Shown piece by piece: positions 8,279 through 16,367 of a stretch of 64,000 nt of DNA; the stretch's first letter is position 1; every line of letters begins with the position of its first letter. Below the pieces are notes generated by a model. The model searched no databases, had not been told where the DNA came from, and saw nothing but the letters and a program-made list of their open reading frames with translations. This DNA comes from Chthoniobacteraceae bacterium (GTDB lineage: Bacteria > Verrucomicrobiota > Verrucomicrobiia > Chthoniobacterales > Chthoniobacteraceae), in NCBI GenBank assembly GCA_947476255.1, contig CANJPY010000009.1, positions 1 to 64,000 on the forward strand, in the 5' to 3' direction. The translations under genes and the position numbers were made by a program.

Positions 8279-9394
8279 TTGAAGCGATTTTTATCCAGCC
8301 TACTCACCACGCATCCTCTGGGCCCTGCACCCGAGATTCTTGTGCTGCAGTTAAGACGGATCGGTGAACTGGTCCTCACAACCCCCGCACTGCGCTTGCT
8401 GCGAGATACATGGCCCGAGGCAAAGATCACAATCGTGATTAGCGATACCTGCCAGGAACTAGCCCCCACCCTGCCGAGAATGGACGAAGTCTTGGTGTTT
8501 CATCGCCAACTCAGCCACAACTATGGCCTCCTGAAACGCTTGCTTACTGGAAACTTTGATCTCTGCCTGGATTTCAGCGGCACCGACCGTTCGGCCTTGT
8601 TTTCAATCGCCTCGCGCGCCCGCAGACGTGTGGCTTTCGATTGGGCGCGCAAGGGCCCGCTCCGCCGTTTAATCTACCAAAACTTCGTCCACGTTGCCCG
8701 CAGCACCAAACACACTGTGGATCAGATGCTGGAACTCCTGCACCCCATCGGGTTGCGTCCGGCGGTTCCAGAACCTCCGCTCTGTCTTACCGTACCCGCC
8801 ATCGCTGAACGCCGGGTCAACATTCTACTCAGAGAGTGCGGCGTTCCAGCCCAGTTTGTGTTGCTTCATCCAGGAACAGCCGTCAGCGAAAAATACTGGC
8901 TCCCAGAAAGATGGGCGGAAGTCATCCTCCATATTCAACGCAAACACGGTATCGCCTGCATCATGACTGGGGGGGCTGAACTTGAGGAACAAAACCACCT
9001 CCGCGCCATTCAAACCGCTCTGGCGATGCTTGGAGACGGTCCGCTGAGCATCACGCTGGTCGTCCTCGCAGGCCAGTTGGATCTTACCCTTCTCACAGCA
9101 TTGGTGGCACGCTGCAGTCTTGCCGTCTGCTGCGACACGGCGGTGATGCATATCGCAGCCGCATTTCGACGCCCTCAAATTAGTTTATTCGGACCCACCA
9201 ATCCCTTTGAGTGGCGCCCCCGACACCCGCTCTCGCGTGTGGTGTCCGCCGCCTCTCCAAACGCGCTCGCGGCAGTCTTTTCTCCGGAAGCCCCCGCCGC
9301 AGCCATGAGCGAGATTCCCTCAGCAACCGTATGCCGCGAAATCGACACCCTCATTCAAGCGCACGTGTTTCAAGAAATACGAAGTACCCAGTGA
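8279..9394 (+). CDS. glycosyltransferase family 9 (heptosyltransferase-like)
   Basis: About 371 residues from TTG 8279. The frame is open back to an ATG at 8099, but the first 60 residues of that longer version are low-complexity and precede the domain. The fold opens with EILVLQLRRIGELVLTTPAL, the classic GT9 N-terminal strand-loop. The C-terminal domain has VLLHPGTAVSEKYWLPERW and CDTAVMHIAAAFRRPQISLFG, matching the nucleotide-sugar binding DxxxMH motif of WaaC/WaaF/RfaQ enzymes. Such enzymes add heptose or related sugars to LPS core or other surface glycans at the cytoplasmic membrane. It is the first gene of a plus-strand run with an ABC exporter, which suggests an envelope-glycan role. 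Confidence 0.88.
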   Translation: MKRFLSSLLTTHPLGPAPEILVLQLRRIGELVLTTPALRLLRDTWPEAKITIVISDTCQELAPTLPRMDEVLVFHRQLSHNYGLLKRLLTGNFDLCLDFSGTDRSALFSIASRARRRVAFDWARKGPLRRLIYQNFVHVARSTKHTVDQMLELLHPIGLRPAVPEPPLCLTVPAIAERRVNILLRECGVPAQFVLLHPGTAVSEKYWLPERWAEVILHIQRKHGIACIMTGGAELEEQNHLRAIQTALAMLGDGPLSITLVVLAGQLDLTLLTALVARCSLAVCCDTAVMHIAAAFRRPQISLFGPTNPFEWRPRHPLSRVVSAASPNALAAVFSPEAPAAAMSEIPSATVCREIDTLIQAHVFQEIRSTQ

Positions 9395-9449
9395 AAAGCA
9401 GGCTTTTTAGAAGTCTTCGGCCTCCTTGGGTTACCTACGCAAACCAGCC

Positions 9450-9959
9450 ATGAGCACGCCCCCTTTTTTTTTCGCCTCTCTCTTGCTGATATTTCTGCTC
9501 GCCATCACACAAAACTGCCGGGCCCAAATATCCTACAACCAACCCGCTGCCAGAGTTGTGAGGAATGCTGACGGCACGCGCCTAAACATCAAAGTCGATC
9601 CTCACAGCCAGCGCGTGGAGGAAGTCTTGGAAGACGCCAACAAAACCGTGGTATGGCGTATCGTTAAAGAACTCGACGATGCCCTCCAACCCTTGCGGGC
9701 AACCAAGTACGACGCCAAAAACAACATCGTATCCCGCCACCGCTACCTCATTCTCCGGGGCCGAACCGAGGAGGAAGAGATACGGGATGCCAATGATAAA
9801 TTCCTCTCAAAGCTTGTTTTTTATTATGATACCAAAGGGAGGATGACCCGGGTGGAACAGTTGAATGCCCAGGGGACAGTGGTGTCCGTTTCCCGCTCCA
9901 GTACCCAGCCAGGAAGATCCCCAGGCAGCGAGCCCGCACCCTCCACCCCTTCACGATGA
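9450..9959 (+). CDS. small secreted protein, unknown function
   Basis: A 169-residue protein with a signal peptide (residues 1-25, hydrophobic FFFASLLLIFLLAI, cleavage near CRA-Q). The mature part has short repeated charged beta-like segments (KLVFYYDTKGRMTRVEQLNA) that faintly recall YD-type repeats, and ends in a Ser/Pro-rich tail. I recognise no family. The start ATG 9450 is preferred over TTG 9426. Its stop overlaps the next ATG (ATGA at 9956-9959), so it is translationally coupled to the HAD phosphatase. Confidence 0.7.
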   Translation: MSTPPFFFASLLLIFLLAITQNCRAQISYNQPAARVVRNADGTRLNIKVDPHSQRVEEVLEDANKTVVWRIVKELDDALQPLRATKYDAKNNIVSRHRYLILRGRTEEEEIRDANDKFLSKLVFYYDTKGRMTRVEQLNAQGTVVSVSRSSTQPGRSPGSEPAPSTPSR

Positions 9960-10648
9960 CAGAACCCACCCTCCTTCTCTTTGATATTGACGGCACTATT
10001 CTTACCAGCGGAGGCGCAGGTGAAACGGCTCTGCGCCTTGGCTTTCAGGAGGAATTCGGGCTGGTAGAAACGCTCACCCAAGTTGAAATCTCGGGAAGAA
10101 CAGACTCAGGGATCGCGCGGCAGATTTTGGCAAAACATGAACTCGAAGCCACCGCTGAGAATCTGGAGCGCTTTTTTAACGGGTACCTGCGCCACCTGGA
10201 GGGACTCCTTCCAAAGCGCGAAGGCAGGTTACTGCCAGGAGTGCTGCCCCTGCTGGAAGCCCTTCTTGAAATGCCAAATGTCTGCCTTGGCTTGTTGACA
10301 GGCAACTTGGAGCGCGGTGCGTTTTTAAAACTTCGCCACTACGGCGTCGGGAACGTCTTCAAATTCGGAGCTTTTGCAGACGATCACCACGACCGCAACC
10401 AACTCGGCGCTTTCGCGCTTGCGCGGGCACGTGCCCTCCACGGGATCACCTTCGCCCCAGAGTCGACATTCGTGCTGGGCGATACCCCTCATGACATCAG
10501 TTGCGCCAGAGCGTGCGGAGCACGGGTGCTTGCCGTCGCTACCGGCAGTTTCACACTCGACCAGCTCGCCCCATTCCAGCCCGACGCCCTGTTTCGGGAT
10601 CTTTCCGATCTTCCCGCCGTATTACGCGCCCTCGGGCAGGGCTCCTAA
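9956..10648 (+). CDS. HAD-superfamily phosphatase (phosphoglycolate phosphatase-like)
   Basis: A 230-residue haloacid dehalogenase-type hydrolase. Motif I, LLFDIDGTIL (catalytic Asp pair), is at residues 8-14, motif II is in LGLLTGNLERGA, and motif III/IV is FVLGDTPHDISCARA. An inserted helical C1 cap follows motif I. It most resembles Gph-type phosphatases, but the substrate cannot be told from sequence. The ATGA overlap with the preceding gene indicates translational coupling, and the ABC transporter frame begins immediately after its stop. Confidence 0.9.
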   Translation: MTEPTLLLFDIDGTILTSGGAGETALRLGFQEEFGLVETLTQVEISGRTDSGIARQILAKHELEATAENLERFFNGYLRHLEGLLPKREGRLLPGVLPLLEALLEMPNVCLGLLTGNLERGAFLKLRHYGVGNVFKFGAFADDHHDRNQLGAFALARARALHGITFAPESTFVLGDTPHDISCARACGARVLAVATGSFTLDQLAPFQPDALFRDLSDLPAVLRALGQGS

Positions 10649-10702
10649 TTGTGCCCTCGGGCAGTCCTCCTCCTCATTCTCTCCAGGCGTCGCTTTTTAG
10701 AA

Positions 10703-12559
10703 TTGAAGACCCCTACCTTCACCTCCCTGGAACTCACCAACTGGGAACTCATCAAGCGCCTGCTCGCGTTGTCCTGGAGATACCGCCTGGGCTGTCTGCG
10801 GATTCTCTGTGCGCAACTCATACTGCTCTTGAGCGGACTCGGATCCATTGCCCTGACGGGGCTTGGCATCGATGAACTACGGCACGCGATAGACCCTTCA
10901 ACACGGCCGCCTCTGTGGCCTTCTTATTTGACGCCTCCCGCCCAGTGGCAGGCTATGTCCATTTTGGGCGCGCTTGCCACGGCGATTCTCCTCCTCGCCG
11001 CTCTTCGCATGGGGGTCGGCTACCTCAATGGCGTCTGGTTCGGCGAACTTCTTCAGGGCAGAATGGTGGTCGATCTCCGCGCGGAATGTTACGACAAACT
11101 CCAACGACTCAACTTTCACTTCTTTGACTCCAATTCGAGCAGTTCACTCATTAATCGCATCGGCGGCGACGTCCAATCCGTCCGGTTGTTTGTGGATGGC
11201 GTTTTATTTCAGTTGGTCAACTTGGTGGTGTCTGTGTCCGCGTTTCTGGGATACATGCTGGCCGTCCACGTGAAACTCACCATTGCCTGCCTGGCAACCA
11301 CTCCGCTTCTCTGGGCCGCCTCCGCTCTGTTCTCCCGCTCCGCACGGCCCGCCTACAAGCACACCAGCGACTTGTTTGATGCTCTGGTACAAAGACTCGC
11401 CGAGAGCATCCGGGGCATGCAGGTCATCAAGGCTTTCGGTAGGGAAACGCCTGAACTCCAAAAACTCGAAACGGCAAATGACGCGGTCCGAGACGCGCAG
11501 CACGAGATTTTCCGAAAAGTCAGCACCTTCGTCCCAGTCACCTTGTTCCTGAGTCAGGCCAACATCATCATTTTACTCGGCTATGGCGGCTGGCTGGCCA
11601 TGCGCGGCGAAATCGGAGTGGGCACCGGCCTGGTGAGTTTTGCCGCGATTCTACAGCAATTTTCAGGGCAGATCGCAAACATTGGCAATATTGCAAACTC
11701 CATGCAGCAGTGCCTGCGCAGCGCCCAGCGCGTGTTTGAAGTACTGGATGCTCCCGTTGCCATACAGGCTCCGGCCAGCCCAAGACGCTTGGAAAAAGTC
11801 AAAGGGGACATCACCTTCGACAACGTCAGCTTCTCCCACGGAGAGGCCGCAAACCTCCAGAATATCCACCTCAAAGTAACTGCCGGGGAATGCATTGCGA
11901 TTGTCGGCCCCACCGGAAGCGGCAAGACCACCCTCTTGAATCTCATCCCCCGCTTTTACGATCCCTCCTCCGGAAGAATCCTCCTCGACGGTCACGACAT
12001 CACGGAATTTGATCCTCTGGAATTACGAAAACACATAGGCTTGGTTTTCCAGGAAAGCTTTCTCTTCAGCTCAAGCATCGGAGCCAATATTGCCTTCGGC
12101 CGCCCTCACGCTTCGCAAGAGCAAATTGAGAAAGCCGCGAAGATCGCCGCCGCTCACGATTTTATCACCGCGCTTCCCGAAGGCTACAACACCATTTTAG
12201 GCGAAGCGGGCGTGGGCCTCTCCGGCGGCCAAAAACAGCGTCTGGCAATCGCGCGGGCCCTGCTTCTGGATCCCGCAATTTTACTGCTCGATGATCCAAC
12301 CGCCGCGGTGGACCCGGGGACGGAACGTGAGATTGCCGACGCCATGCAGGCCGCCATGGCCGGCCGCACCACTTTTGTCATCGCCCACCGACCGGCCTTG
12401 TTGCGCCGCGCCTCCCTGATTTTTGTGCTCGATAACGGCCGGATCGTACAGTCTGGAACCCACGAAGCCTTGATACAAACTCCAGGCTACTATCGGAACG
12501 CCGTGTCCATGCAATCCGGTGACACAGCCGAACACAGAGGGGGGCTTGATCAGCCATGA
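10703..12559 (+). CDS. ABC exporter half-transporter (degenerate Walker B)
   Basis: About 618 residues from TTG 10703; the frame also allows TTG 10649, directly after the HAD stop. An N-terminal six-helix exporter domain is followed by an ATPase domain with Walker A GPTGSGKTT near residue 405, a canonical LSGGQKQR signature, and Walker B ILLLDDPTAAVD, in which the catalytic Glu is replaced by Asp. The H-loop IAHRP is intact. This Asp substitution is the mark of the non-catalytic site of heterodimeric exporters such as TM287/288 and BmrCD. The stop overlaps the start of the second half-transporter by ATGA, so the two are surely partners. The substrate is unknown; a lipid, glycan or drug is possible. 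Confidence 0.93.
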   Translation: MKTPTFTSLELTNWELIKRLLALSWRYRLGCLRILCAQLILLLSGLGSIALTGLGIDELRHAIDPSTRPPLWPSYLTPPAQWQAMSILGALATAILLLAALRMGVGYLNGVWFGELLQGRMVVDLRAECYDKLQRLNFHFFDSNSSSSLINRIGGDVQSVRLFVDGVLFQLVNLVVSVSAFLGYMLAVHVKLTIACLATTPLLWAASALFSRSARPAYKHTSDLFDALVQRLAESIRGMQVIKAFGRETPELQKLETANDAVRDAQHEIFRKVSTFVPVTLFLSQANIIILLGYGGWLAMRGEIGVGTGLVSFAAILQQFSGQIANIGNIANSMQQCLRSAQRVFEVLDAPVAIQAPASPRRLEKVKGDITFDNVSFSHGEAANLQNIHLKVTAGECIAIVGPTGSGKTTLLNLIPRFYDPSSGRILLDGHDITEFDPLELRKHIGLVFQESFLFSSSIGANIAFGRPHASQEQIEKAAKIAAAHDFITALPEGYNTILGEAGVGLSGGQKQRLAIARALLLDPAILLLDDPTAAVDPGTEREIADAMQAAMAGRTTFVIAHRPALLRRASLIFVLDNGRIVQSGTHEALIQTPGYYRNAVSMQSGDTAEHRGGLDQP

Positions 12560-14376
12560 AACCTGGGATCATTCCCCTCACCCATGTCAAACACGACCCC
12601 GAGGTCACGCAGCAAAGACCCGACCAAGGCGTTGTGCGTCTGCTGGTCCGGGCTTTCTCATACACGCTTCCCCACAAGCGGCTACTCATTCCGCTTGTCC
12701 TTCAGGTTCTCTTAAGGGCTGCACTGCTCCCCATCGGTACTTGGGCCTTGGCGGCCGTCATCAACGGCCCCATCGAACACCGGGATCCCAGCGGCATTAT
12801 TGCCGGTGCTCTCGCTTTTGCAGGACTTGCGGCTTTCACAAACTGGATGTTTCACTTCCGCTACAAACTCGCACTCCAACTCGGCGAGGCGGTCATTCAT
12901 GACCTGAGAAGCGAAGTCATGCGGCATGTTTTCCGCATGCCCATGGTTTTCTTCGATACGACCAAAGTCGGGCGCATTATCGGAAGAGTCACCTCCGATA
13001 TCGACAGCATTCGCACAGGCGTTCAAGACGTGGTCTTTATCACCGCAGTGCAACTGGGCCAGATGGTCGTAGCCGGCGCCATGATGATCTACTACGACTG
13101 GGCGCTCTTTCTCGTGGTGCTCCTTCTGGCTCCCATTATTTGGTCGCTTAACAGGGCCTTCACCAAGCGGATGACTGAGGCACAGCGCAAAGCCACCGAA
13201 AGCTACAGCCGGATCGCAGCCACACTCGCGGAGTCGGTAAGCGGGGTGCGCGTCACCCAGGGCTTTGTCAGAGAAGATATTAATGCGGCTTATTTCAGGG
13301 AGCTTGCCGCCGACCAGGCGAAGTTCAACATGGTTATGTCACGCCAGTCAGCCGTTTTCCTGCCTCTGTTGGAGTGTAACACTCAGATTTTCACGGCATT
13401 ACTTCTGGTGATCGGAGGCTGGCGCGTGCTCTCCCCGGATACGTCCGTAAGCGTCGGCAGCATCGTGCAGTTTTTTTTCCTTTCCAACCTGCTCTTTGAC
13501 CCCATCAAAAACCTCGGGACCCAGTATACCGCCGCCCTTGCCGCCATGGTGGGGGCGGAACGCGTCTTCCGCTTACTGGACACCCCCCCGGCCTGGGTGG
13601 ACACGGGCCAGCACGTATTGCCCGAATCTCCTGAGCCAACACAACGCGGTATCCGTGTAGAGTTCCGCGACATCTGGTTCGCCTACGACGGAGGAAAACC
13701 GGTTTTAAAAGGCATCGGCTTCCGTGCAAATTCAGGACAAACCATCGCACTTGTCGGACATACAGGAAGCGGAAAAACCTCCATCACCAATCTTCTCTCA
13801 AAACTCTACCTGCCCCAAAACGGCACCCTCCTTTTAGATGGGTTTGATATCCGGGAAATCCGCGCCGATTCGCTGCATTCGTTTCTCGGAGTCGTACACC
13901 AGCACAGCTTCCTTTTCGAAGGCTCCGTCTGTGACAACATTCGTTTTGCCAACCCCCGGGCCAGCAAGGAGGCGGTGCGCCAAGTCACACGAGAACTTGG
14001 CTTTATCGACTTAATCGAAGCGCTTCCTTCCGGTTTTGACACTCACATCGGAGAGGGCGGCACAGGCCTCTCCAGCGGACAGCGGCAACTCGTCACTTTC
14101 GCCAGGGCGCTCCTAGCCAATCCACGTTTGCTCATTTTGGACGAAGCCACGAGCGCCATCGACGCCCCCACCGAGGAGCGCCTCCAAAACGCGCTTCAAA
14201 GGCTGCTTCAAGGCAGGACAAGTTTCGTCGTAGCCCACCGCTTAAGCACCATCCGCAACGCAGACCTCATCCTCGTGCTGGACCAAGGAGAGATCCTCGA
14301 ACGCGGGACACACTCGGAACTCATCAGCCAGGCTGGTGCTTACGCCAAACTCCACGCCCACTTTGTAAAAGGATAA
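12556..14376 (+). CDS. ABC exporter half-transporter (partner subunit)
   Basis: A 606-residue MsbA/MdlB-like protein: an exporter-type transmembrane domain (about residues 35-330) plus an ATPase domain with Walker A GHTGSGKTS, Walker B LLILDEATSAID with the catalytic Glu present, and H-loop VAHRLST. Its signature is LSSGQRQL rather than LSGGQ. This complements the Asp-for-Glu change in its partner: both changes would meet at the same composite ATP site. The ATG at 12556 overlaps the stop of the upstream subunit. A GCTCCCA/TGGGAGC inverted repeat at 14386-14411 follows the stop. Confidence 0.94.
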   Translation: MKPGIIPLTHVKHDPEVTQQRPDQGVVRLLVRAFSYTLPHKRLLIPLVLQVLLRAALLPIGTWALAAVINGPIEHRDPSGIIAGALAFAGLAAFTNWMFHFRYKLALQLGEAVIHDLRSEVMRHVFRMPMVFFDTTKVGRIIGRVTSDIDSIRTGVQDVVFITAVQLGQMVVAGAMMIYYDWALFLVVLLLAPIIWSLNRAFTKRMTEAQRKATESYSRIAATLAESVSGVRVTQGFVREDINAAYFRELAADQAKFNMVMSRQSAVFLPLLECNTQIFTALLLVIGGWRVLSPDTSVSVGSIVQFFFLSNLLFDPIKNLGTQYTAALAAMVGAERVFRLLDTPPAWVDTGQHVLPESPEPTQRGIRVEFRDIWFAYDGGKPVLKGIGFRANSGQTIALVGHTGSGKTSITNLLSKLYLPQNGTLLLDGFDIREIRADSLHSFLGVVHQHSFLFEGSVCDNIRFANPRASKEAVRQVTRELGFIDLIEALPSGFDTHIGEGGTGLSSGQRQLVTFARALLANPRLLILDEATSAIDAPTEERLQNALQRLLQGRTSFVVAHRLSTIRNADLILVLDQGEILERGTHSELISQAGAYAKLHAHFVKG

Positions 14377-14504
14377 TCCGCCGGCGCTCCCAACGACGGG
14401 ACCATGGGAGCCCACTCAAAATCTCCCGGGGCAACTCTCCAAACTCCTGCCCCTTCAATACTTTATCAACCGCTTGTTGAAGCCATTGCCACCATCCGCC
14501 AGTC

Positions 14505-14918
14505 CTACGGTGCGGATGGTGTCTCTTCAGTGTTCGAAAACAGCTCAGATTCCCTGCCAATTTGCTTGAGCAACAACTGCGTTTCCTCAAACAACTCTTC
14601 ATTCGTTTGGTCGTGAGCCAGCGCACTAATCATAAAGTCTGCCGCTTCATCCAAGCGATTCTGGGCACGAAGGATGATTGCAATCTGTCTGAGCGTTGCC
14701 ACATCGGGAGTATTAGTATTGACGGAATCCGCAAGCAACGAAAGCGCCAGTTGAGACTGTCCCAAATCCCGCATCACAAAAGCCAACTCCCGAAGCGCAG
14801 CTGAATCACGAGGGTCTTTTTCAAAAATTTTCCCGAACGCTGCGGCACTCTCGTCGTAGCGCTTTTCAGTCGCTAAGCTTTTTGCCTCTTCAACAGGATC
14901 TTCAAAGTGTTTGGACAT
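14505..14918 (-). CDS. TPR-repeat protein
   Basis: A 137-residue soluble protein made of helical tetratricopeptide-like repeats (AAAFGKIFEKDPRDSAALRE, then LALSLLADSVNTNTPDVATL and LDEAADFMISALAHDQTNEE). It has no signal peptide. It probably acts as a scaffold in protein-protein contacts; no partner is evident. The start ATG 14918 is preferred over the adjacent GTG 14921. It is convergent with the ABC transporter genes. Confidence 0.75.
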   Translation of the reverse strand: MSKHFEDPVEEAKSLATEKRYDESAAAFGKIFEKDPRDSAALRELAFVMRDLGQSQLALSLLADSVNTNTPDVATLRQIAIILRAQNRLDEAADFMISALAHDQTNEELFEETQLLLKQIGRESELFSNTEETPSAP

Positions 14919-14921
14919 CAC

Positions 14922-15363
14922 CGACGTTAAGCAGGGAGAATGCCAAAGAAAACCTTTTTAAAAGGAGCTACACCCTAAAAGGAGCTACAGCCAGACGCAT
15001 GCATGAAAGCAAACAAACCAGGAGCGCAGCCAGCAATACAACATAACACGCAACCCTAGGCCAGCGCCTTCGCGCACCGGATCCTTCCAAAAAAAACTCC
15101 GCTCCCTGCATGGCCAAACACCGCGCGCTGCTCCGGAAAACAGCGCCCACCCAGCGCCCACCCAGTGTCCGAACCGCTTCACGCCATGCATCTCAAAAAG
15201 CAACCGCGAGCCCCGTGTGGGACGAGCGCATCATCACTCCCAGTCACACAGAGCGTCCGGGCATCCCCAACCAAAAGGATCAACACAAATCACTCACATT
15301 GAGATCATTACGCGCACAGCAGGAAATCGGGCAAAGATTTCCGTTAGAATTCTTATCTTTTTT
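14922..15363. other. intergenic DNA upstream of flagellin with short direct repeats
   Basis: No gene is seen. The 13-mer AAAAGGAGCTACA occurs twice, at 14960-14972 and 14977-14989. CAGCGCCCACC is tandemly duplicated at 15141-15162. Composition becomes strongly A+T-rich towards the flagellin promoter. Confidence 0.6.
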
Positions 15364-15391
15364 TTGACTTTTTTCTAAATTTAAATATATT
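15364..15391 (+). promoter_or_regulatory. flagellin promoter (sigma70-like)
   Basis: TTGACT at 15364-15369 and TATATT at 15386-15391 are separated by 16 bp, in an A+T-rich stretch that stands out from the surrounding DNA. Transcription would begin near 15398, giving a leader of about 95 nt before the flagellin ATG at 15493. It looks like a housekeeping-type promoter rather than sigma28 or sigma54, although I cannot exclude another sigma factor. Confidence 0.65.
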
Positions 15392-15410
15392 CTCGCCGAA
15401 ATGAATTCAG

Positions 15411-15429
15411 GGGAGATCGAGTGTCTCCC
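15411..15429 (+). promoter_or_regulatory. flagellin leader hairpin
   Basis: GGGAGA at 15411-15416 pairs perfectly with TCTCCC at 15424-15429 around a 7-nt loop in the 5' untranslated leader. The 5' arm contains AGGGGA (15409-15414), similar to CsrA-binding cores found in flagellin leaders. No csrA gene is in the window, so regulation by CsrA is only an inference. Confidence 0.45.
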
Positions 15430-15492
15430 TTAACCCCCCCGCAGGCCAAAGTTGGCAGGTGGAGGCCTTAGGTAATACAAACTATCTATTAT

Positions 15493-16308
15493 ATGATCTC
15501 CATCAATACAAACACGTCTTCCACGCTAGCGTCTTTCAATCTTCAGAAATCTAGCGACCTCCTTCAGAAAAGCCTAGCCCGCCTTTCCAGTGGTTCGAAA
15601 ATCGCGACGGCGGCTGACGACGCCGGCGGCCTTGCGGTTTCGATGAAGCTCAGCAGCGCAATTAAGCGTACAGCGAATGCTTCCTCCAACGTTTCTAACG
15701 CGCTTTCCTTCCTTCAGGTCCAAGCAGGCACCCTAAAGACTGCCGCAACGGTTCTCGACCGGATGGCGGAACTTGTGACCCTAAACCTCGATATCACGAA
15801 ATCCACCGCGGACAAGGCGGCGTATTCCACTGAATTCGTCAACTTGAAGAGTGAATTAGACGTCATGTCCCAGGACAAGTTCAATGGGGTATCTTTGTTC
15901 TCGGCAACAAACGACGGCGTGGGGGCCAGTCTGACACTGTATATTTCTCAGGACGGAATTCAGACGATGAACCTCAAGCAGGTCGATTTGAGCTCCGCAA
16001 TGAATGGTATCGCTACTTGGAGCAACCTCGCGGGATCCGCAGGCGCAGCGAAAGTGACGACAGCGGTTCAGAGCTTGGCCACACTTATGGCCACGAACGG
16101 AGCACTGAGCAGCCGGGTCCAGTTCGCCATCGATGCGCTCAACACAAACCAAGTCTCTTTGGAAGCTTCCCTCAGCCGCATTTACGATGTGGACGTCGCA
16201 GCGGAAACAGCAAAGCTGGCTCGTGCGAATATCTTGGTGCAATCCGGTGCTGCGATGCTCACACAGGCGAATGCCTCCCAGTCCATCGCGCTCAAGCTTC
16301 TCCAGTAA
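15493..16308 (+). CDS. flagellin
   Basis: A short flagellin of 271 residues. The N-terminal D0/D1 region (INTNTSSTLASFNLQKSSDL, LARLSSGSKI, ADDAGGLAVS) and the C-terminal D0 region (SRIYDVDVAAETAKLARANI, ending QSIALKLLQ) are both well conserved. The variable D2/D3 domains are almost absent. It polymerises into the flagellar filament outside the cell after export by the flagellar type III system. It is monocistronic: it has its own A+T-rich promoter and a strong terminator. No good Shine-Dalgarno lies just before ATG 15493; AGG at 15470 is too far away. Nearby flagellar hook or chaperone genes are absent. Confidence 0.96.
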   Translation: MISINTNTSSTLASFNLQKSSDLLQKSLARLSSGSKIATAADDAGGLAVSMKLSSAIKRTANASSNVSNALSFLQVQAGTLKTAATVLDRMAELVTLNLDITKSTADKAAYSTEFVNLKSELDVMSQDKFNGVSLFSATNDGVGASLTLYISQDGIQTMNLKQVDLSSAMNGIATWSNLAGSAGAAKVTTAVQSLATLMATNGALSSRVQFAIDALNTNQVSLEASLSRIYDVDVAAETAKLARANILVQSGAAMLTQANASQSIALKLLQ

Positions 16309-16328
16309 GCTTAGAGTTCTCTCTTTCG

Positions 16329-16367
16329 AACGCCTGCGCCCGACTTGGGTGCGGGCGTTTTATTTTT
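16329..16367 (+). terminator. intrinsic terminator of flagellin
   Basis: A 13-bp stem (16329-16341 with 16347-16359, including two G-U pairs) closes a GACTT loop and ends in TTTTATTTTT. It begins 20 nt after the flagellin stop. The minus-strand flavoprotein gene ends at 16360, so the structure may serve both convergent genes. Confidence 0.9.

Noticed and set aside
7993-8469. 158-residue open frame on the minus strand
   Set aside because: It overlaps the glycosyltransferase gene antisense and has no recognisable protein pattern.
14386-14411. intrinsic terminator after the ABC transporter genes
   Set aside because: A 7-bp stem GCTCCCA/TGGGAGC exists, but the loop is 12 nt and no T-run follows, so I did not call it a terminator.
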